Source: Maribacter sp. (GTDB lineage: Bacteria > Bacteroidota > Bacteroidia > Flavobacteriales > Flavobacteriaceae). Taken from it: a DNA stretch of 64,000 nucleotides. Below the pieces are notes generated by a model. That model was given only the letters and a program-made list of their open reading frames with translations. It ran no database searches and was not told the DNA's origin. Within the stretch, counting starts at the first letter, position 1, and each line of letters opens with the position of its first letter. The DNA is taken from the NCBI GenBank assembly GCA_020629415.1, contig JAHDDL010000018.1, positions 1-64,000 of the forward strand, written 5' to 3'. Shown one piece after another: positions 26,641 through 35,720 of the stretch. Both the position numbers and the translations under genes were made by a program.

Positions 26641-27072
26641 TTAAATTTTTTTAATATATATTCCGCTTTCTTTTAACGTAAATCCTAAGCTTTTGTAAAG
26701 CGCTATAGCGGCAGTTCTATGGTGACCGCTAAATAGTAATACATCGTCTAGTTTTGATGCTTCAGCACGTTCTAAAAGTTTTTCCATTAGTTTTCTTCCA
26801 ATACCTTGACCTCTATAATCTGATGATACGATTACATCCTCAACCATACCTTTATGTCCTGATACTACTTTGTATTTTGCCATCATGGCAATACCTACTA
26901 GTTTTTTATCTACCAAACAAACTACGGCTTCAGTAGTATTGTAATCGGACAATGCTGTGGCAATGTCCAATTGTGTTAATTCCGAATTAAGTTGCTTGTA
27001 TAGTTCGGTCAGTTGGGATTGTAGTTCGGAGGTGACTTCGTTAAGCGTTATTAATTTAATTTCCATATTCAT
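26641..27072 (-). CDS. GNAT family N-acetyltransferase
   Basis: 143 aa, one GNAT domain. The acetyl-CoA pyrophosphate loop is YRGQGIGRKLMEKLLERA, preceded by the strand MVEDVIVSSD and followed by LLFSGHHRTAAIALYKSLGF. The fold and length are standard for small-molecule or peptide acetyltransferases. Substrate unknown. Convergent with the S24 repressor (9 nt between stops). Confidence 0.88.
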   Translation of the reverse strand: MNMEIKLITLNEVTSELQSQLTELYKQLNSELTQLDIATALSDYNTTEAVVCLVDKKLVGIAMMAKYKVVSGHKGMVEDVIVSSDYRGQGIGRKLMEKLLERAEASKLDDVLLFSGHHRTAAIALYKSLGFTLKESGIYIKKI

Positions 27073-27581
27073 ATTTCAAAAATTGAAGTAATTTCATTTA
27101 TTGTATCTAATGTAATCTGGTATTACTTTTTATACTATTTATGCTAGCTGAGTTTAAATTGTTTATAAGCTAAGTATATATCTAAATAAAGTGATGCGCT
27201 GTGGCAAAATTTTATAGTTTTTAAAGCATGAGTAGAGCCATCTGTACCATTTGTTAATAAAGCTTAAAGCATTTTGATTTCCATTAAACTTTTGCAACAT
27301 AGCTGGTAAAGCGTAGGTAAGCTATGAACTTTCCACGCTTACAAGTATTCCGGTTAGTTCATTTTATAAAATATCCAAGCAAACTAAATTTAGAATGAAG
27401 CCTTTAAATACTTGAAAAATAAAAACTAGCAACTCAAAAAGTCAAAAATCATGGTACAGGTTTACGGCAGAGTAATCATTGAACAAGGTTCTAAATAGAA
27501 AAAAAATCTTCAAAAGAGTTTTTCTCTTGTTAGAACAAATTATCAGTGATACAATATTCTAATAACGATTTGCAATATGTG
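27073..27581. other. 509-nt region without a recognisable gene
   Basis: No frame of useful length is present on either strand; the longest starts (such as ATG 27450, 15 codons) are not convincing. The sequence is AT-rich, with a short inverted repeat ATAGCT/AGCTAT near 27300-27330 and an imperfect hairpin of the CAAAAGAG/CTCTTG kind near 27513-27535 that ends before the convergent-facing gene. It may be a decayed gene or leader region. Nothing in it is supported further. Confidence 0.5.
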
Positions 27582-28280
27582 TTAGCGACCAATAACATCG
27601 CCCATAGAAATTGAAAGCGGTCCTAATTTGTGTTGTGTTGGTAAAAACACTCCGCTTTCGGTTTTAACCCACTCTTCCCAACTAGCCTCAATTCCGCCTA
27701 TAGGAATTATTTTTGTCCATAATTTAAAACTTTTAGGTCTTCCACTGGGTTCAATAATCCACATATAAGAATCACCTGGGGTATCTCCACCTTTCGTATA
27801 AGTAACCAGTAGTGCTTCTGAACCATCTTCCATATCTATTAAATAGCGCTCTGTGCCTTGGTCAAAGGCTTTAAATGGCGCTACCAGCCAGAAAGAATCA
27901 TTGTTAAAATAACTTTGTGCTTTTTCAATAAGGTCCTGTGTTTTTTCGTAGGATACAGATTCGTTATTTATACTTGCCGTACTAGAAGAAGGGGTGATCA
28001 AGTCTAATTGAACAATAATATTGTCCCATGAAACTGTAACAATCTCCTTCTCTCTATTCCATTTGTAATGGTGGTCGTCACGAAAAGACCATTCTAAAAT
28101 TTTAGTTTTATTATAATTTTTATAATTAAGGGCATCTAACATTCTATAGGCCAAAGCGTCCGCTTCAGGTCCAGATTCCCCTGTAGGTAATGGCTCATTA
28201 TAGAGGTAGTAAAGAATTCCATAACCTATTAATCCAAGTAAAAATAGAATTCCGATTATTTTAAATAGTTTCTTAATCAT
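27582..28280 (-). CDS. Hypothetical single-pass membrane protein
   Basis: 232 aa. An N-terminal hydrophobic helix (KLFKIIGILFLLGLIGYGILYYLY) anchors a soluble domain that would face the periplasm. The domain contains LAYRMLDALNYKNYNKTKILEWSF and HHYKWNREKEIVTVSWD, a pattern I associate with conserved Bacteroidetes proteins of unknown function. It is downstream of ggt on the same strand with 61 nt between, so it could be in its transcript. No function is claimed. Confidence 0.65.
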   Translation of the reverse strand: MIKKLFKIIGILFLLGLIGYGILYYLYNEPLPTGESGPEADALAYRMLDALNYKNYNKTKILEWSFRDDHHYKWNREKEIVTVSWDNIIVQLDLITPSSSTASINNESVSYEKTQDLIEKAQSYFNNDSFWLVAPFKAFDQGTERYLIDMEDGSEALLVTYTKGGDTPGDSYMWIIEPSGRPKSFKLWTKIIPIGGIEASWEEWVKTESGVFLPTQHKLGPLSISMGDVIGR

Positions 28281-28341
28281 AATGTATATAAATTATTGTA
28301 CAGTAAATATTTATAAAATAATAAAAGTTTGTTTAATAAGT

Positions 28342-30033
28342 TTAAAATCCTACGGCTGCATCATCTCCACGTTTATCGGCACCGCCCTCAAGCTTTCCAT
28401 TATCCAATATACGAATGGCATCTACTTTGCCAATGATAGGTGTTCTTTCTTCATTAATAATATAACCTTTGGCCTTGAGTTCATCCTTTAAGCTGGCGGA
28501 GAATCCGTCTGGTTCAAAAATGACCATATCAGGTAACCATTGATGGTGAAAACGTGGAGCGTCAACCGCTTCTTGCATGCTCATTTTAAATTCGTATCCG
28601 TTTAGAATAGTTTGTGCAACGGCAGTAATGATCGTAGATCCGCCTGGGGTACCTACTACCATATATAATTTTCCATTACGTTCAACTATAGTAGGAGTCA
28701 TGCTACTAAGCATTCTTTTTTCGGCGGCAATACTGTTAGCTTCCGCACCTACTAGACCAAACATATTTGGTACACCTGCTTTGGCACTGAAATCATCCAT
28801 TTCATTGTTCAAAAAGAATCCAAGCTCATCTGAATATAACTTAGAGCCATACGCACCGTTTAAAGTAGTTGTTACGGAAACGGCATTACCATCTTGATCA
28901 ACAATAGAGTAGTGGGTGGTCTCCATACTTTCAACAACATCAATTTTACCATGCTCTACCTCAGAAGATTTTGTTGCCTTGTCAAATGTAAAATTGGCCA
29001 TTCTTTCGGCTAGGTAGTCCTCACTTAATAATTTGTCATATGGAATTTTAACAAAGTCGGGGTCACCTAAAAAATAATTTCTATCGGCATAGGCCCTTCT
29101 AGATGCCTCGGTAAATAATTGTACCATTTTAGGGGTATTGTGACCTAGTTTTGCTACATCATATTTTTCCATCATTTTGAATATCTGATTGATGGTTACG
29201 CCGCCACTGCTTGGCGGACTCATGGAAATGATGTGCAAATCTTTATAATCAAAAGTAATTGGGTCTCTCCATACCGCCTGGTATTTTTCTAAGTCCTCTA
29301 CAGTAACGTAACCACCTTTTTCTTGGATGAATGCTGCCAGTTTCTTGGCAATCTCACCTTTGTAAAATCCGTCTCTTCCATGCTTTGCAATACTTCTAAA
29401 AGTATTTGCTAATGCCGGGTATTTAATGGTGTCGTTTGTTTTGTAAACAGTTGCAAATTTGGTGCTGTCACCATTTACCTCAATAAATTTATCTCTTTGG
29501 CTGGATAGTCTTTTTTCTTGATTAGCGGTAACGACAACACCGCGTTCCGCTAGAGCAATAACGGGAGCCATAATTTCTTCTAAGGGGAGAGAGCCGAATT
29601 TTTTGTGTACTTCAATAATTCCGGCAACCGTACCCGGTACCCCAACAGCAGTAGCACCTAATGTGCTTTTGCCGGGAATTACATTGCCCAATGAATCTAA
29701 ATACATGTCTTTATGAGCGGATAAAGGTGCTTTTTCACGATAATCCAAAGCACCGACTTCACCGTTTGCTTGTCTGTAGACCATGAAACCGCCGCCGCCA
29801 AGATTACCTGCAAAGGGGTAGGCGACTACCAAAGCCATTTCTGTAGCTACCATAGCATCAAAAGCGTTACCGCCTTTTTGCATGATGTCACTACCAATTT
29901 TTGAAGCTTCTTCACGTGCCGAAACTACCATTGCTTTATCCGTTACCCTACCTGTAGGTGCCGCAGGATTCTCTTTGCAACTGCCTAATATTACAAATGC
30001 AGCTAACCAGAATATAAATTTTGTTTGGTTCAT
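28342..30033 (-). CDS. ggt: Gamma-glutamyltransferase
   Basis: 563 aa with lipoprotein-type signal (lipobox LGSC, Cys19). The enzyme is made as a proenzyme that self-cleaves before a catalytic threonine; the site is visible in SMETTHYSIVD. GNLGGGGFMV near the start (substrate Arg region), GNAVSVTTTLNGAYGS, and PGGSTIITAVAQT are all conserved. It hydrolyses glutathione and related gamma-glutamyl compounds in the periplasm. Length and motif order are normal. Confidence 0.94.
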   Translation of the reverse strand: MNQTKFIFWLAAFVILGSCKENPAAPTGRVTDKAMVVSAREEASKIGSDIMQKGGNAFDAMVATEMALVVAYPFAGNLGGGGFMVYRQANGEVGALDYREKAPLSAHKDMYLDSLGNVIPGKSTLGATAVGVPGTVAGIIEVHKKFGSLPLEEIMAPVIALAERGVVVTANQEKRLSSQRDKFIEVNGDSTKFATVYKTNDTIKYPALANTFRSIAKHGRDGFYKGEIAKKLAAFIQEKGGYVTVEDLEKYQAVWRDPITFDYKDLHIISMSPPSSGGVTINQIFKMMEKYDVAKLGHNTPKMVQLFTEASRRAYADRNYFLGDPDFVKIPYDKLLSEDYLAERMANFTFDKATKSSEVEHGKIDVVESMETTHYSIVDQDGNAVSVTTTLNGAYGSKLYSDELGFFLNNEMDDFSAKAGVPNMFGLVGAEANSIAAEKRMLSSMTPTIVERNGKLYMVVGTPGGSTIITAVAQTILNGYEFKMSMQEAVDAPRFHHQWLPDMVIFEPDGFSASLKDELKAKGYIINEERTPIIGKVDAIRILDNGKLEGGADKRGDDAAVGF

Positions 30034-30095
30034 AGATGGTTAAATTAATTATTTATATAAATGAGTTTAAATATTTGGTCAATAGTAAATAATAT

Positions 30096-30692
30096 TTATA
30101 CTTTTTTTATTAATGATGTGTATTTTTGTTTTGAAAAAGTAATAAGTTCTTCAAAAAACGCTGTAAACTCGGCCTCAAAAGCATCATAATGTTCTTCAAG
30201 GTCTAGAATGGCAAAATTCATTTTGGACTTATTGTTGGTTCTACGGTTCATACCGTTAAGTACGCGAGCTATTCCATCCATCTTAGAATAGTTATATATC
30301 CAATTATCGGCAATCATATAAGGCATCATCTTTTTGACTCCTATAGGCAGAATCTCGTAATTATCTTCTAAGAGGTCATAAAAATTATCTACAAAAACAT
30401 CTAACGGAACGTCAGAATATTTAGACCAATTCTTTGCCAAAAAATGGTCATAGTAAATATCGACGATAACTCTACTGTAATGGCTGTAGTTTGCATGAAG
30501 CCGCTTACTGCTCAACTTTGGTATAACATGACTATCTGTATAGGTATCTATATGGCGATGTAATTTTATGCCTTTTTGTACCTTAATAGGTAAATGTTCA
30601 AATTTATTGGCACGAATACTATCGGCTATAAAGTTGCCAATAGTAATTTCTTTATCGTTGAAAGAAAGATAAATATGTGCTAAAAAATTCAT
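30096..30692 (-). CDS. acpH: Acyl carrier protein phosphodiesterase (AcpH family)
   Basis: 198 aa. The family start NFLAHIYLS and the metal-ligand segments IGNFIADSI, LHRHIDTYTDSH and VIVDIYYDHFLAKNW are intact; these belong to the HD-like fold of AcpH. The enzyme removes 4'-phosphopantetheine from holo-ACP. It is one of a few lipid-related genes here (see LpxL-type at 32.2 kb), but it lies alone between ggt and glmM. Confidence 0.88.
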   Translation of the reverse strand: MNFLAHIYLSFNDKEITIGNFIADSIRANKFEHLPIKVQKGIKLHRHIDTYTDSHVIPKLSSKRLHANYSHYSRVIVDIYYDHFLAKNWSKYSDVPLDVFVDNFYDLLEDNYEILPIGVKKMMPYMIADNWIYNYSKMDGIARVLNGMNRRTNNKSKMNFAILDLEEHYDAFEAEFTAFFEELITFSKQKYTSLIKKV

Positions 30693-30758
30693 TGGATTAA
30701 ATTAAGCTTAGTAGTTCGAATTTACAAAGAAGGGCAATAGTGGTAAGTATGATCCGTT

Positions 30759-30766
30759 TATATTTG
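30759..30766 (+). promoter_or_regulatory. -7 promoter element of glmM
   Basis: TATATTTG fits TAnnTTTG and lies 21 bases before the glmM ATG at 30788. No TTG at the expected distance. Confidence 0.55.
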
Positions 30767-30787
30767 CAAAAAACTTATTAAGATTAT

Positions 30788-32176
30788 ATGACACTAATAA
30801 AATCTATTTCAGGAATACGGGGCACTATTGGGGGAAAGCCAGGAGACAATCTTACACCTATAGACGCGGTAAAATTTGCTGCTTCTTACGGCATTTGGCT
30901 AAAAGACTATTCCATAAAAGATAAGTTAAAAGTGGTTATAGGTCGTGATGCACGTTTGTCTGGCGAGATGATTCAAAACCTTGTAGTTTCTACTTTGGTG
31001 GGTTTAGGTATTGATGTTGTAGATTTAAATTTATCTACCACGCCCACCGTTGAAATTGCGGTGCCTATGGAAAATGCAGATGGTGGTATCATCTTAACTG
31101 CCAGCCATAACCCAAAGCAATGGAATGCACTTAAGCTCTTGAATGAAAAGGGTGAATTTTTAGATGCTGCACAAGGTGCCAAGATTTTGGAAATAGCGGA
31201 GAAAGAAGATTTTAATTTCTCTAAGGTTGATGATTTAGGTATTATCAATAAGAATGACAGTTATATAGATATACATATAGACGAAGTTTTAAATCTTTCT
31301 TTGGTTGACGCCGAAGTGGTCAAGAAAGCTAAGTTTAAGGTTGTTGTTGATGGGGTAAATTCTACAGGTGGAATTGCCATACCAAAACTTTTAAAGGAAT
31401 TTGGTGTAGAAGTGGTAGAACTGTATTGCGATCCTACTGGTCATTTTCCTCATAATCCAGAGCCCTTAAAAGAACACCTAAAGGATATCTGCGAATTGGT
31501 GGTAAAAGAAAGAGCTGACTTTGGTATTGTTGTAGATCCGGATGTTGACCGTTTGGCGTTCATTAGCAACGATGGTGAAATGTTTGGGGAGGAATATACC
31601 TTGGTTGCCTGTGCGGATTATGTTTTAAGTAAAACAAAGGGCAATACGGTCTCCAATTTATCGTCTTCGCGAGCATTACGGGATATTACCCTAAAACATG
31701 GCGGAACTTATGAAGCTGCAGCTGTAGGTGAGGTTAACGTTGTTACTAAAATGAAGGCTAACAATGCAGTAATAGGTGGTGAAGGTAATGGCGGTATTAT
31801 TTATCCTGAAAGTCACTATGGTCGTGATTCTTTAGTGGGTACGGCATTGTTTTTAATGCTAATGGCAGAAAAAGGCGGTACCGCTGCCGAGCTTAGGGCT
31901 AGCTACCCAAGTTATTATATGAGTAAAAAGAAAATTCAATTAACACCTGGTTTAGATGTTGATGGTATTTTAAAATCTATGGCAGAAAAGTATGCCAATG
32001 AAGATATTTCAACCATTGATGGTGTAAAGGTAGATTTTGCGGAAAACTGGGTTCATCTTAGAAAGTCGAATACAGAACCTATAATAAGAATTTACACAGA
32101 AGCCAAGAGTCAAATTGAAGCTGATGCACTAGCGGATAGAATTATTGGTGAGATAAAAACAATTGCAGGTTTGTAG
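30788..32176 (+). CDS. glmM: Phosphoglucosamine mutase
   Basis: 462 aa alpha-D-phosphohexomutase. The phosphoserine loop is TASHNPKQWN (Ser106), the metal loop DPDVDRLAF (near 250), the sugar-binding loop GEGNGGIIYP and the phosphate loop RKSNTEPIIRIY at the C-terminus. It interconverts glucosamine-6- and 1-phosphate for UDP-GlcNAc, hence peptidoglycan and LPS. Bacteroidetes may use the same protein family as phosphomannomutase (ManB); GlmM is the likelier role. Followed by a strong terminator. Confidence 0.9.
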   Translation: MTLIKSISGIRGTIGGKPGDNLTPIDAVKFAASYGIWLKDYSIKDKLKVVIGRDARLSGEMIQNLVVSTLVGLGIDVVDLNLSTTPTVEIAVPMENADGGIILTASHNPKQWNALKLLNEKGEFLDAAQGAKILEIAEKEDFNFSKVDDLGIINKNDSYIDIHIDEVLNLSLVDAEVVKKAKFKVVVDGVNSTGGIAIPKLLKEFGVEVVELYCDPTGHFPHNPEPLKEHLKDICELVVKERADFGIVVDPDVDRLAFISNDGEMFGEEYTLVACADYVLSKTKGNTVSNLSSSRALRDITLKHGGTYEAAAVGEVNVVTKMKANNAVIGGEGNGGIIYPESHYGRDSLVGTALFLMLMAEKGGTAAELRASYPSYYMSKKKIQLTPGLDVDGILKSMAEKYANEDISTIDGVKVDFAENWVHLRKSNTEPIIRIYTEAKSQIEADALADRIIGEIKTIAGL

Positions 32177-32204
32177 GGTATACTTCTAAAATTTGAGATA
32201 AAAA

Positions 32205-32243
32205 AGAAACCGGAAATAGTTCAGCTATAACCGGTTTTTTTTT
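32205..32243. terminator. Bidirectional intrinsic terminator after glmM
   Basis: AACCGG (32208-32213) pairs with CCGGTT (32231-32236), with an inner ATAG/CTAT extension, followed by a T run to 32243 and preceded by an A-rich stretch. It lies between the convergent glmM and LpxL-type genes and can serve both. Confidence 0.8.
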
Positions 32244-32249
32244 ATGATT

Positions 32250-33146
32250 TTAATTTACATCTGCAAATGACGCAGGTTTTTTGCCCCTATGTTTCCAGCG
32301 TTTATGCGTCCATAGGTAATATTCCGGTTTTTCTCTAATTTGTTTTTCTGTAAGTCTAAGGAACTTATCGGTTATTTCGTGCTCTTTGGTTTCTTTGCTG
32401 TTAATGGATATAGGAATAAATTCTGCCTTATAAAAACCTCGTTTTACTTTACTGACTTTTAGAAATACCGTAGCAATCCCTGTCTTACGGGCCAAAGCTT
32501 CGCCGCCATTGAATATAGGTACCGTAATCCCCATAAAATCTGTCCAATAATGAGCTTTGTGTGCTTGTGGAGATTGGTCGCTCACCATGCCGTAGGTTGC
32601 CCTTACATTGTTTCGGTAGTTTTGAATAATCGTTTTAGCTGTTTGGGCCTGTGTAATCAATACGGTATTCCAGCGTGCCCTAACTTTTTTAATGAATTTG
32701 TCAAAATAAGAATTGTTTATTTTTTGATAGACCGCATAGCCTTTAGAATTAACGTAATTATTGATACTTACGTTCCATTCCCAATTGGCGTAATGAGCGC
32801 ATAAAATTATAATACTACGCTCTTTTTCTATTTCCAACAAAACTTCAGGATTGACCAGCTGGTATTTTTTTGCAACGGCCTCTTTGCTCAAATTCATGGT
32901 TTTGACCATTTCTAGGAACATATCACAAAGGTGTTTGTAAAAATTCTTCTCAATACGCTCAATTTCCTGTTGAGACTTTTCAGGGAAGACCAAATTTAAG
33001 TTCTCTTGAACTACTTTTCTTCTATAACCAAAAACACGATAGATAAAGAAACAGGCAATATCGGATAAACCATAAAAAAGGCGATGCGGCAAAATGGAAA
33101 CGACCCATAAAAAAGGATAGATTAAAACAAAGGCCAATAGTTGCAT
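32250..33146 (-). CDS. Lipid A biosynthesis acyltransferase (LpxL/HtrB family)
   Basis: 298 aa from ATG 33146; the frame's first codon at 33167 is TTG and overlaps the -7 box, so it is unlikely. N-terminal membrane helix LLAFVLIYPFLWVVSILP, catalytic HX4E motif in LCAHYANWEW, and the late KRWKHRGKKPASF. Transfers a secondary acyl chain to Kdo2-lipid IVA at the inner membrane, from acyl-ACP. No Kdo or LPS genes are adjacent. Confidence 0.9.
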   Translation of the reverse strand: MQLLAFVLIYPFLWVVSILPHRLFYGLSDIACFFIYRVFGYRRKVVQENLNLVFPEKSQQEIERIEKNFYKHLCDMFLEMVKTMNLSKEAVAKKYQLVNPEVLLEIEKERSIIILCAHYANWEWNVSINNYVNSKGYAVYQKINNSYFDKFIKKVRARWNTVLITQAQTAKTIIQNYRNNVRATYGMVSDQSPQAHKAHYWTDFMGITVPIFNGGEALARKTGIATVFLKVSKVKRGFYKAEFIPISINSKETKEHEITDKFLRLTEKQIREKPEYYLWTHKRWKHRGKKPASFADVN

Positions 33147-33164
33147 TCTCAAAAAAATTATGGA

Positions 33165-33172
33165 CAAATATA
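33165..33172 (-). promoter_or_regulatory. -7 promoter element of the LpxL-type gene
   Basis: Minus-strand TATATTTG, TAnnTTTG match, 18 bases before ATG 33146. It lies two bases from the opposite-direction -7 box of the rhomboid gene, so the two promoters overlap. Confidence 0.55.
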
Positions 33173-33174
33173 GT

Positions 33175-33182
33175 TATATTTG
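33175..33182 (+). promoter_or_regulatory. -7 promoter element of the rhomboid protease gene
   Basis: TATATTTG, TAnnTTTG match, 21 bases before ATG 33204. Overlaps the footprint of the divergent LpxL-type promoter. Confidence 0.55.
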
Positions 33183-33203
33183 ACGCCAAATAAAGGGCAG
33201 TAA

Positions 33204-33854
33204 ATGTACAACATTGATATAGCGACCATAGCAATAATAGCGGCAAATGTATTAGTATCAATAAAAGGGTTTAATGATACTACGTTTTTTGAACGTTATA
33301 AATTTAGTATTGGTGCTATTAAAGCGGGGCAAAAAGACCGGATGGCCACATCAGGTTTTTTACATGTAGATGTTTCTCACTTGCTATTTAATATGTTGAC
33401 ACTTTATTTCTTTGCAGGCGTTGTAATTAATTGGTTCGACACAACAAAATTTCTGATTATATATGCAATAAGCCTTGTAGGCGGTAGTTTATTAGCGCTA
33501 AGTTTTCATAAGGATGAGCCGTACTATTCCGCAGTAGGTGCCAGTGGTGCCGTAACCGGTATTTTGTATTCAGCAATTCTTCTTCAGCCTAATATGCGTT
33601 TAGGTATTATGTTTATTCCAATCCCCGTACCTGCCTACGTAGTAGGTATCGGTTATTTATTGTATTCAATTTATGGTATGAAAAAACGTTTGGGCAACAT
33701 TGGGCATACCGCACACTTTGGTGGTGCAATAGGGGGTTATCTGACTACACTTTTATTTATGCCAAGTCTTTTACAGACCGAGACACTAATGGTAGGCTTG
33801 CTTGCCTTACCGATTATCTTATTGATAGTACTTGAAAAAATGGGTAAGATTTAG
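33204..33854 (+). CDS. Rhomboid family intramembrane serine protease
   Basis: 216 aa with about six hydrophobic helices. The catalytic serine is in YSAVGASGAVTGILY (GASG) and the histidine in GHTAHFGGAIGGYL, the two residues of the rhomboid dyad; the L1-loop signature HLLFNMLTLYFF with its Asn/His region also fits. The protease cleaves transmembrane substrates within the inner membrane. Substrate unknown. The divergent neighbour is an LPS acyltransferase. Confidence 0.92.
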   Translation: MYNIDIATIAIIAANVLVSIKGFNDTTFFERYKFSIGAIKAGQKDRMATSGFLHVDVSHLLFNMLTLYFFAGVVINWFDTTKFLIIYAISLVGGSLLALSFHKDEPYYSAVGASGAVTGILYSAILLQPNMRLGIMFIPIPVPAYVVGIGYLLYSIYGMKKRLGNIGHTAHFGGAIGGYLTTLLFMPSLLQTETLMVGLLALPIILLIVLEKMGKI

Positions 33855-33981
33855 ACCACTTTCAGTAGTATTTATCGATGAAGTGTATTTTTTACGTTAA
33901 AAACATGCATTTCATCGTATTTCTCTGTGTATAGACAACAAGAGGGCAATTCGGTACGTTAAAACCGAAACCCCGAATTAA

Positions 33982-35646
33982 ATGAAATCAAACCTATCTG
34001 TAAGAAAAGTATGGTTTTTATCAATTGCTGCATCCTTCTTTGCGGCAAGTTGTAGTGATGAAACCACAATTTTTGAAAACCCTGAAGATAATTTAGTAAG
34101 TGAAACTGATCAATCTAAACTGGATAACAGTATTAGTTTTGAGCGTGCCGGTGTATTGGATATTTTTGAAGATCCGTCGGTCAGCGGAAAAAGATCAACT
34201 ATTACCGGTAAAGATGAAGAGGAACAAGCAGGTGATTATCCACTTTCTCTAGTTGCTCAAATAGAGCCTCCTACATTTACTAACGGACAAAATTTAGCGG
34301 CTACACATGTTGCCTTAGATGGTGATTATGGTTATGTATCTTATAATACGGTTGGCCTAGACTATGTTGGTGCCATTGATGTTATAAATATTAGTGATCC
34401 AACAAGCCCTAGAGTTACGTCAAGAGTATATTATACGAATGCCGATTTAAATTCTATTGCGTATGATAATGGGTATATATATGTTGCAGGTGGCGTAGAT
34501 GCGGAACAGTCCGTTACCGCAACGGCAAATTCCCTTGTGGCCAAAATAGCTGTTAGTGGTGGTAGAATGAATACGTCTAACATAACTTATGGTTTTCAAG
34601 AGGGCTTTAATGCAACAGATGTACGTATAATCAATAATAATGTAGTGGTTACAAGTGGTCAAGATGGCTTTGTGGTCGTTTATGATAAAAATGATTTAAG
34701 TGTGTTGAACGAGGCAGCATTTTCAGATTTACGTTCCGTTGCTTATAATGGTAATGAAATGGCTGTTTTGGACGCTGCGCAAGGAGTGAGCTTTTTAGAT
34801 CAGAATTTGAATACCACGCGTAGTATTGCTATAGATTCCGATTTTGGAATAGATGCCAAACGTACATTAGATTTTTTAAATGACAATATTGTTGTTTCGG
34901 AAGGAACCAGAGGAGCAGGTGTATATAACGCAACTTCAGGTAGCTTTATAGAATACTTGCCAATATTGACGAGTCCTGAAAATGCCGAGCCGGGAGAAAT
35001 AGTGACCAATGGTGTAGCCGTCAATGAAAATGTATTATTAATGGCAAACGGTGCAGGAGGGTTAAGTCTTTCTGAAACCAATGATGATAATACGGTTGGT
35101 GTAGGTGTAATTGAGCTTACAGGTTCTATTAACTATGTAGCTACAAAAGGCGATTATATTTTTGCAGCTTCAGGAAAACAAGGTTTTCAGATTATAAAAC
35201 TAAATAGGCCAGATGATAGTTTGGTTACACGATGTGAGGATTTGAATGCATACTCAGGTAGTTCCTATTTAAACGTTAATAACGAAGATACCCTTGCTTA
35301 TAGAGGTTCTAAAAGATTCAACAATATTAATGTTGGAGGAAATTTATTGCTATGTGGATCATGGACCGTAAGGGATGGTGTTAATGTAAATGCAGATGGA
35401 TTGTTTGAAATAAACGGTACATTGGTTGTTGGTAGAAATAATAGACAAAGAAATGTAACCATTAATTCTGGTGCAACATTAAGGGTAGAAGGTAATTTGA
35501 CCATTTATGGCGATTTAATTCTTAATGATGGTGCTTCCATTGAATTTATAGGAGATGACTCTGTAGTAAATATCTTTGGTAGAGTTACTAGAGCAGCTAA
35601 TACTACGATAGAAGGTACCTTTAGAGATGTAAGAGATGTGTTTTGA
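33982..35646 (+). CDS. Lipoprotein with LVIVD-like propeller and C-terminal beta-helix segment
   Basis: 554 aa with a lipoprotein signal (SIAASFFAASC, Cys24). Residues 75-410 carry about seven repeats in which a strand IDVINISDPTSPRV is the clearest LVIVD-repeat unit; others read VVTSGQDGFVVVY and YIFAASGKQGFQII. The last 120 residues (from CEDLNAY) are Asn/Gly-rich with evenly spaced hydrophobics (LFEINGTLVVG, LTIYGDLILNDG), like a beta-helix with stacked rungs. A cell-surface binding or adhesion role is inference; LVIVD proteins have no known activity. Followed by a strong terminator. Confidence 0.72.
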   Translation: MKSNLSVRKVWFLSIAASFFAASCSDETTIFENPEDNLVSETDQSKLDNSISFERAGVLDIFEDPSVSGKRSTITGKDEEEQAGDYPLSLVAQIEPPTFTNGQNLAATHVALDGDYGYVSYNTVGLDYVGAIDVINISDPTSPRVTSRVYYTNADLNSIAYDNGYIYVAGGVDAEQSVTATANSLVAKIAVSGGRMNTSNITYGFQEGFNATDVRIINNNVVVTSGQDGFVVVYDKNDLSVLNEAAFSDLRSVAYNGNEMAVLDAAQGVSFLDQNLNTTRSIAIDSDFGIDAKRTLDFLNDNIVVSEGTRGAGVYNATSGSFIEYLPILTSPENAEPGEIVTNGVAVNENVLLMANGAGGLSLSETNDDNTVGVGVIELTGSINYVATKGDYIFAASGKQGFQIIKLNRPDDSLVTRCEDLNAYSGSSYLNVNNEDTLAYRGSKRFNNINVGGNLLLCGSWTVRDGVNVNADGLFEINGTLVVGRNNRQRNVTINSGATLRVEGNLTIYGDLILNDGASIEFIGDDSVVNIFGRVTRAANTTIEGTFRDVRDVF

Positions 35647-35673
35647 TCATTTTGATATAAGGACATAAAAAAA

Positions 35674-35709
35674 AAGCCCGAACATTTAATGTTCGGGCTT
35701 TTTTTTTAA
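35674..35709. terminator. Bidirectional intrinsic terminator
   Basis: AAGCCCGAACAT (35674-35685), loop TTA, then the perfect complement ATGTTCGGGCTT (35689-35700) and nine further T. A-run upstream and T-run downstream let it serve both convergent genes. Confidence 0.92.
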
Positions 35710-35720
35710 TACTTTAAAAT

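Noticed and set aside
27450-27497. ATG frame of 15 codons ending in GYRVIIEQGSK-like residues
   Set aside because: Too short, with no homologue and no promoter. It could be the end of a decayed gene but nothing upstream in frame supports it.
32550-32804. Opposite-strand frame over the acyltransferase gene
   Set aside because: Overlaps a clear LpxL-type gene; no start context and no recognised motif.
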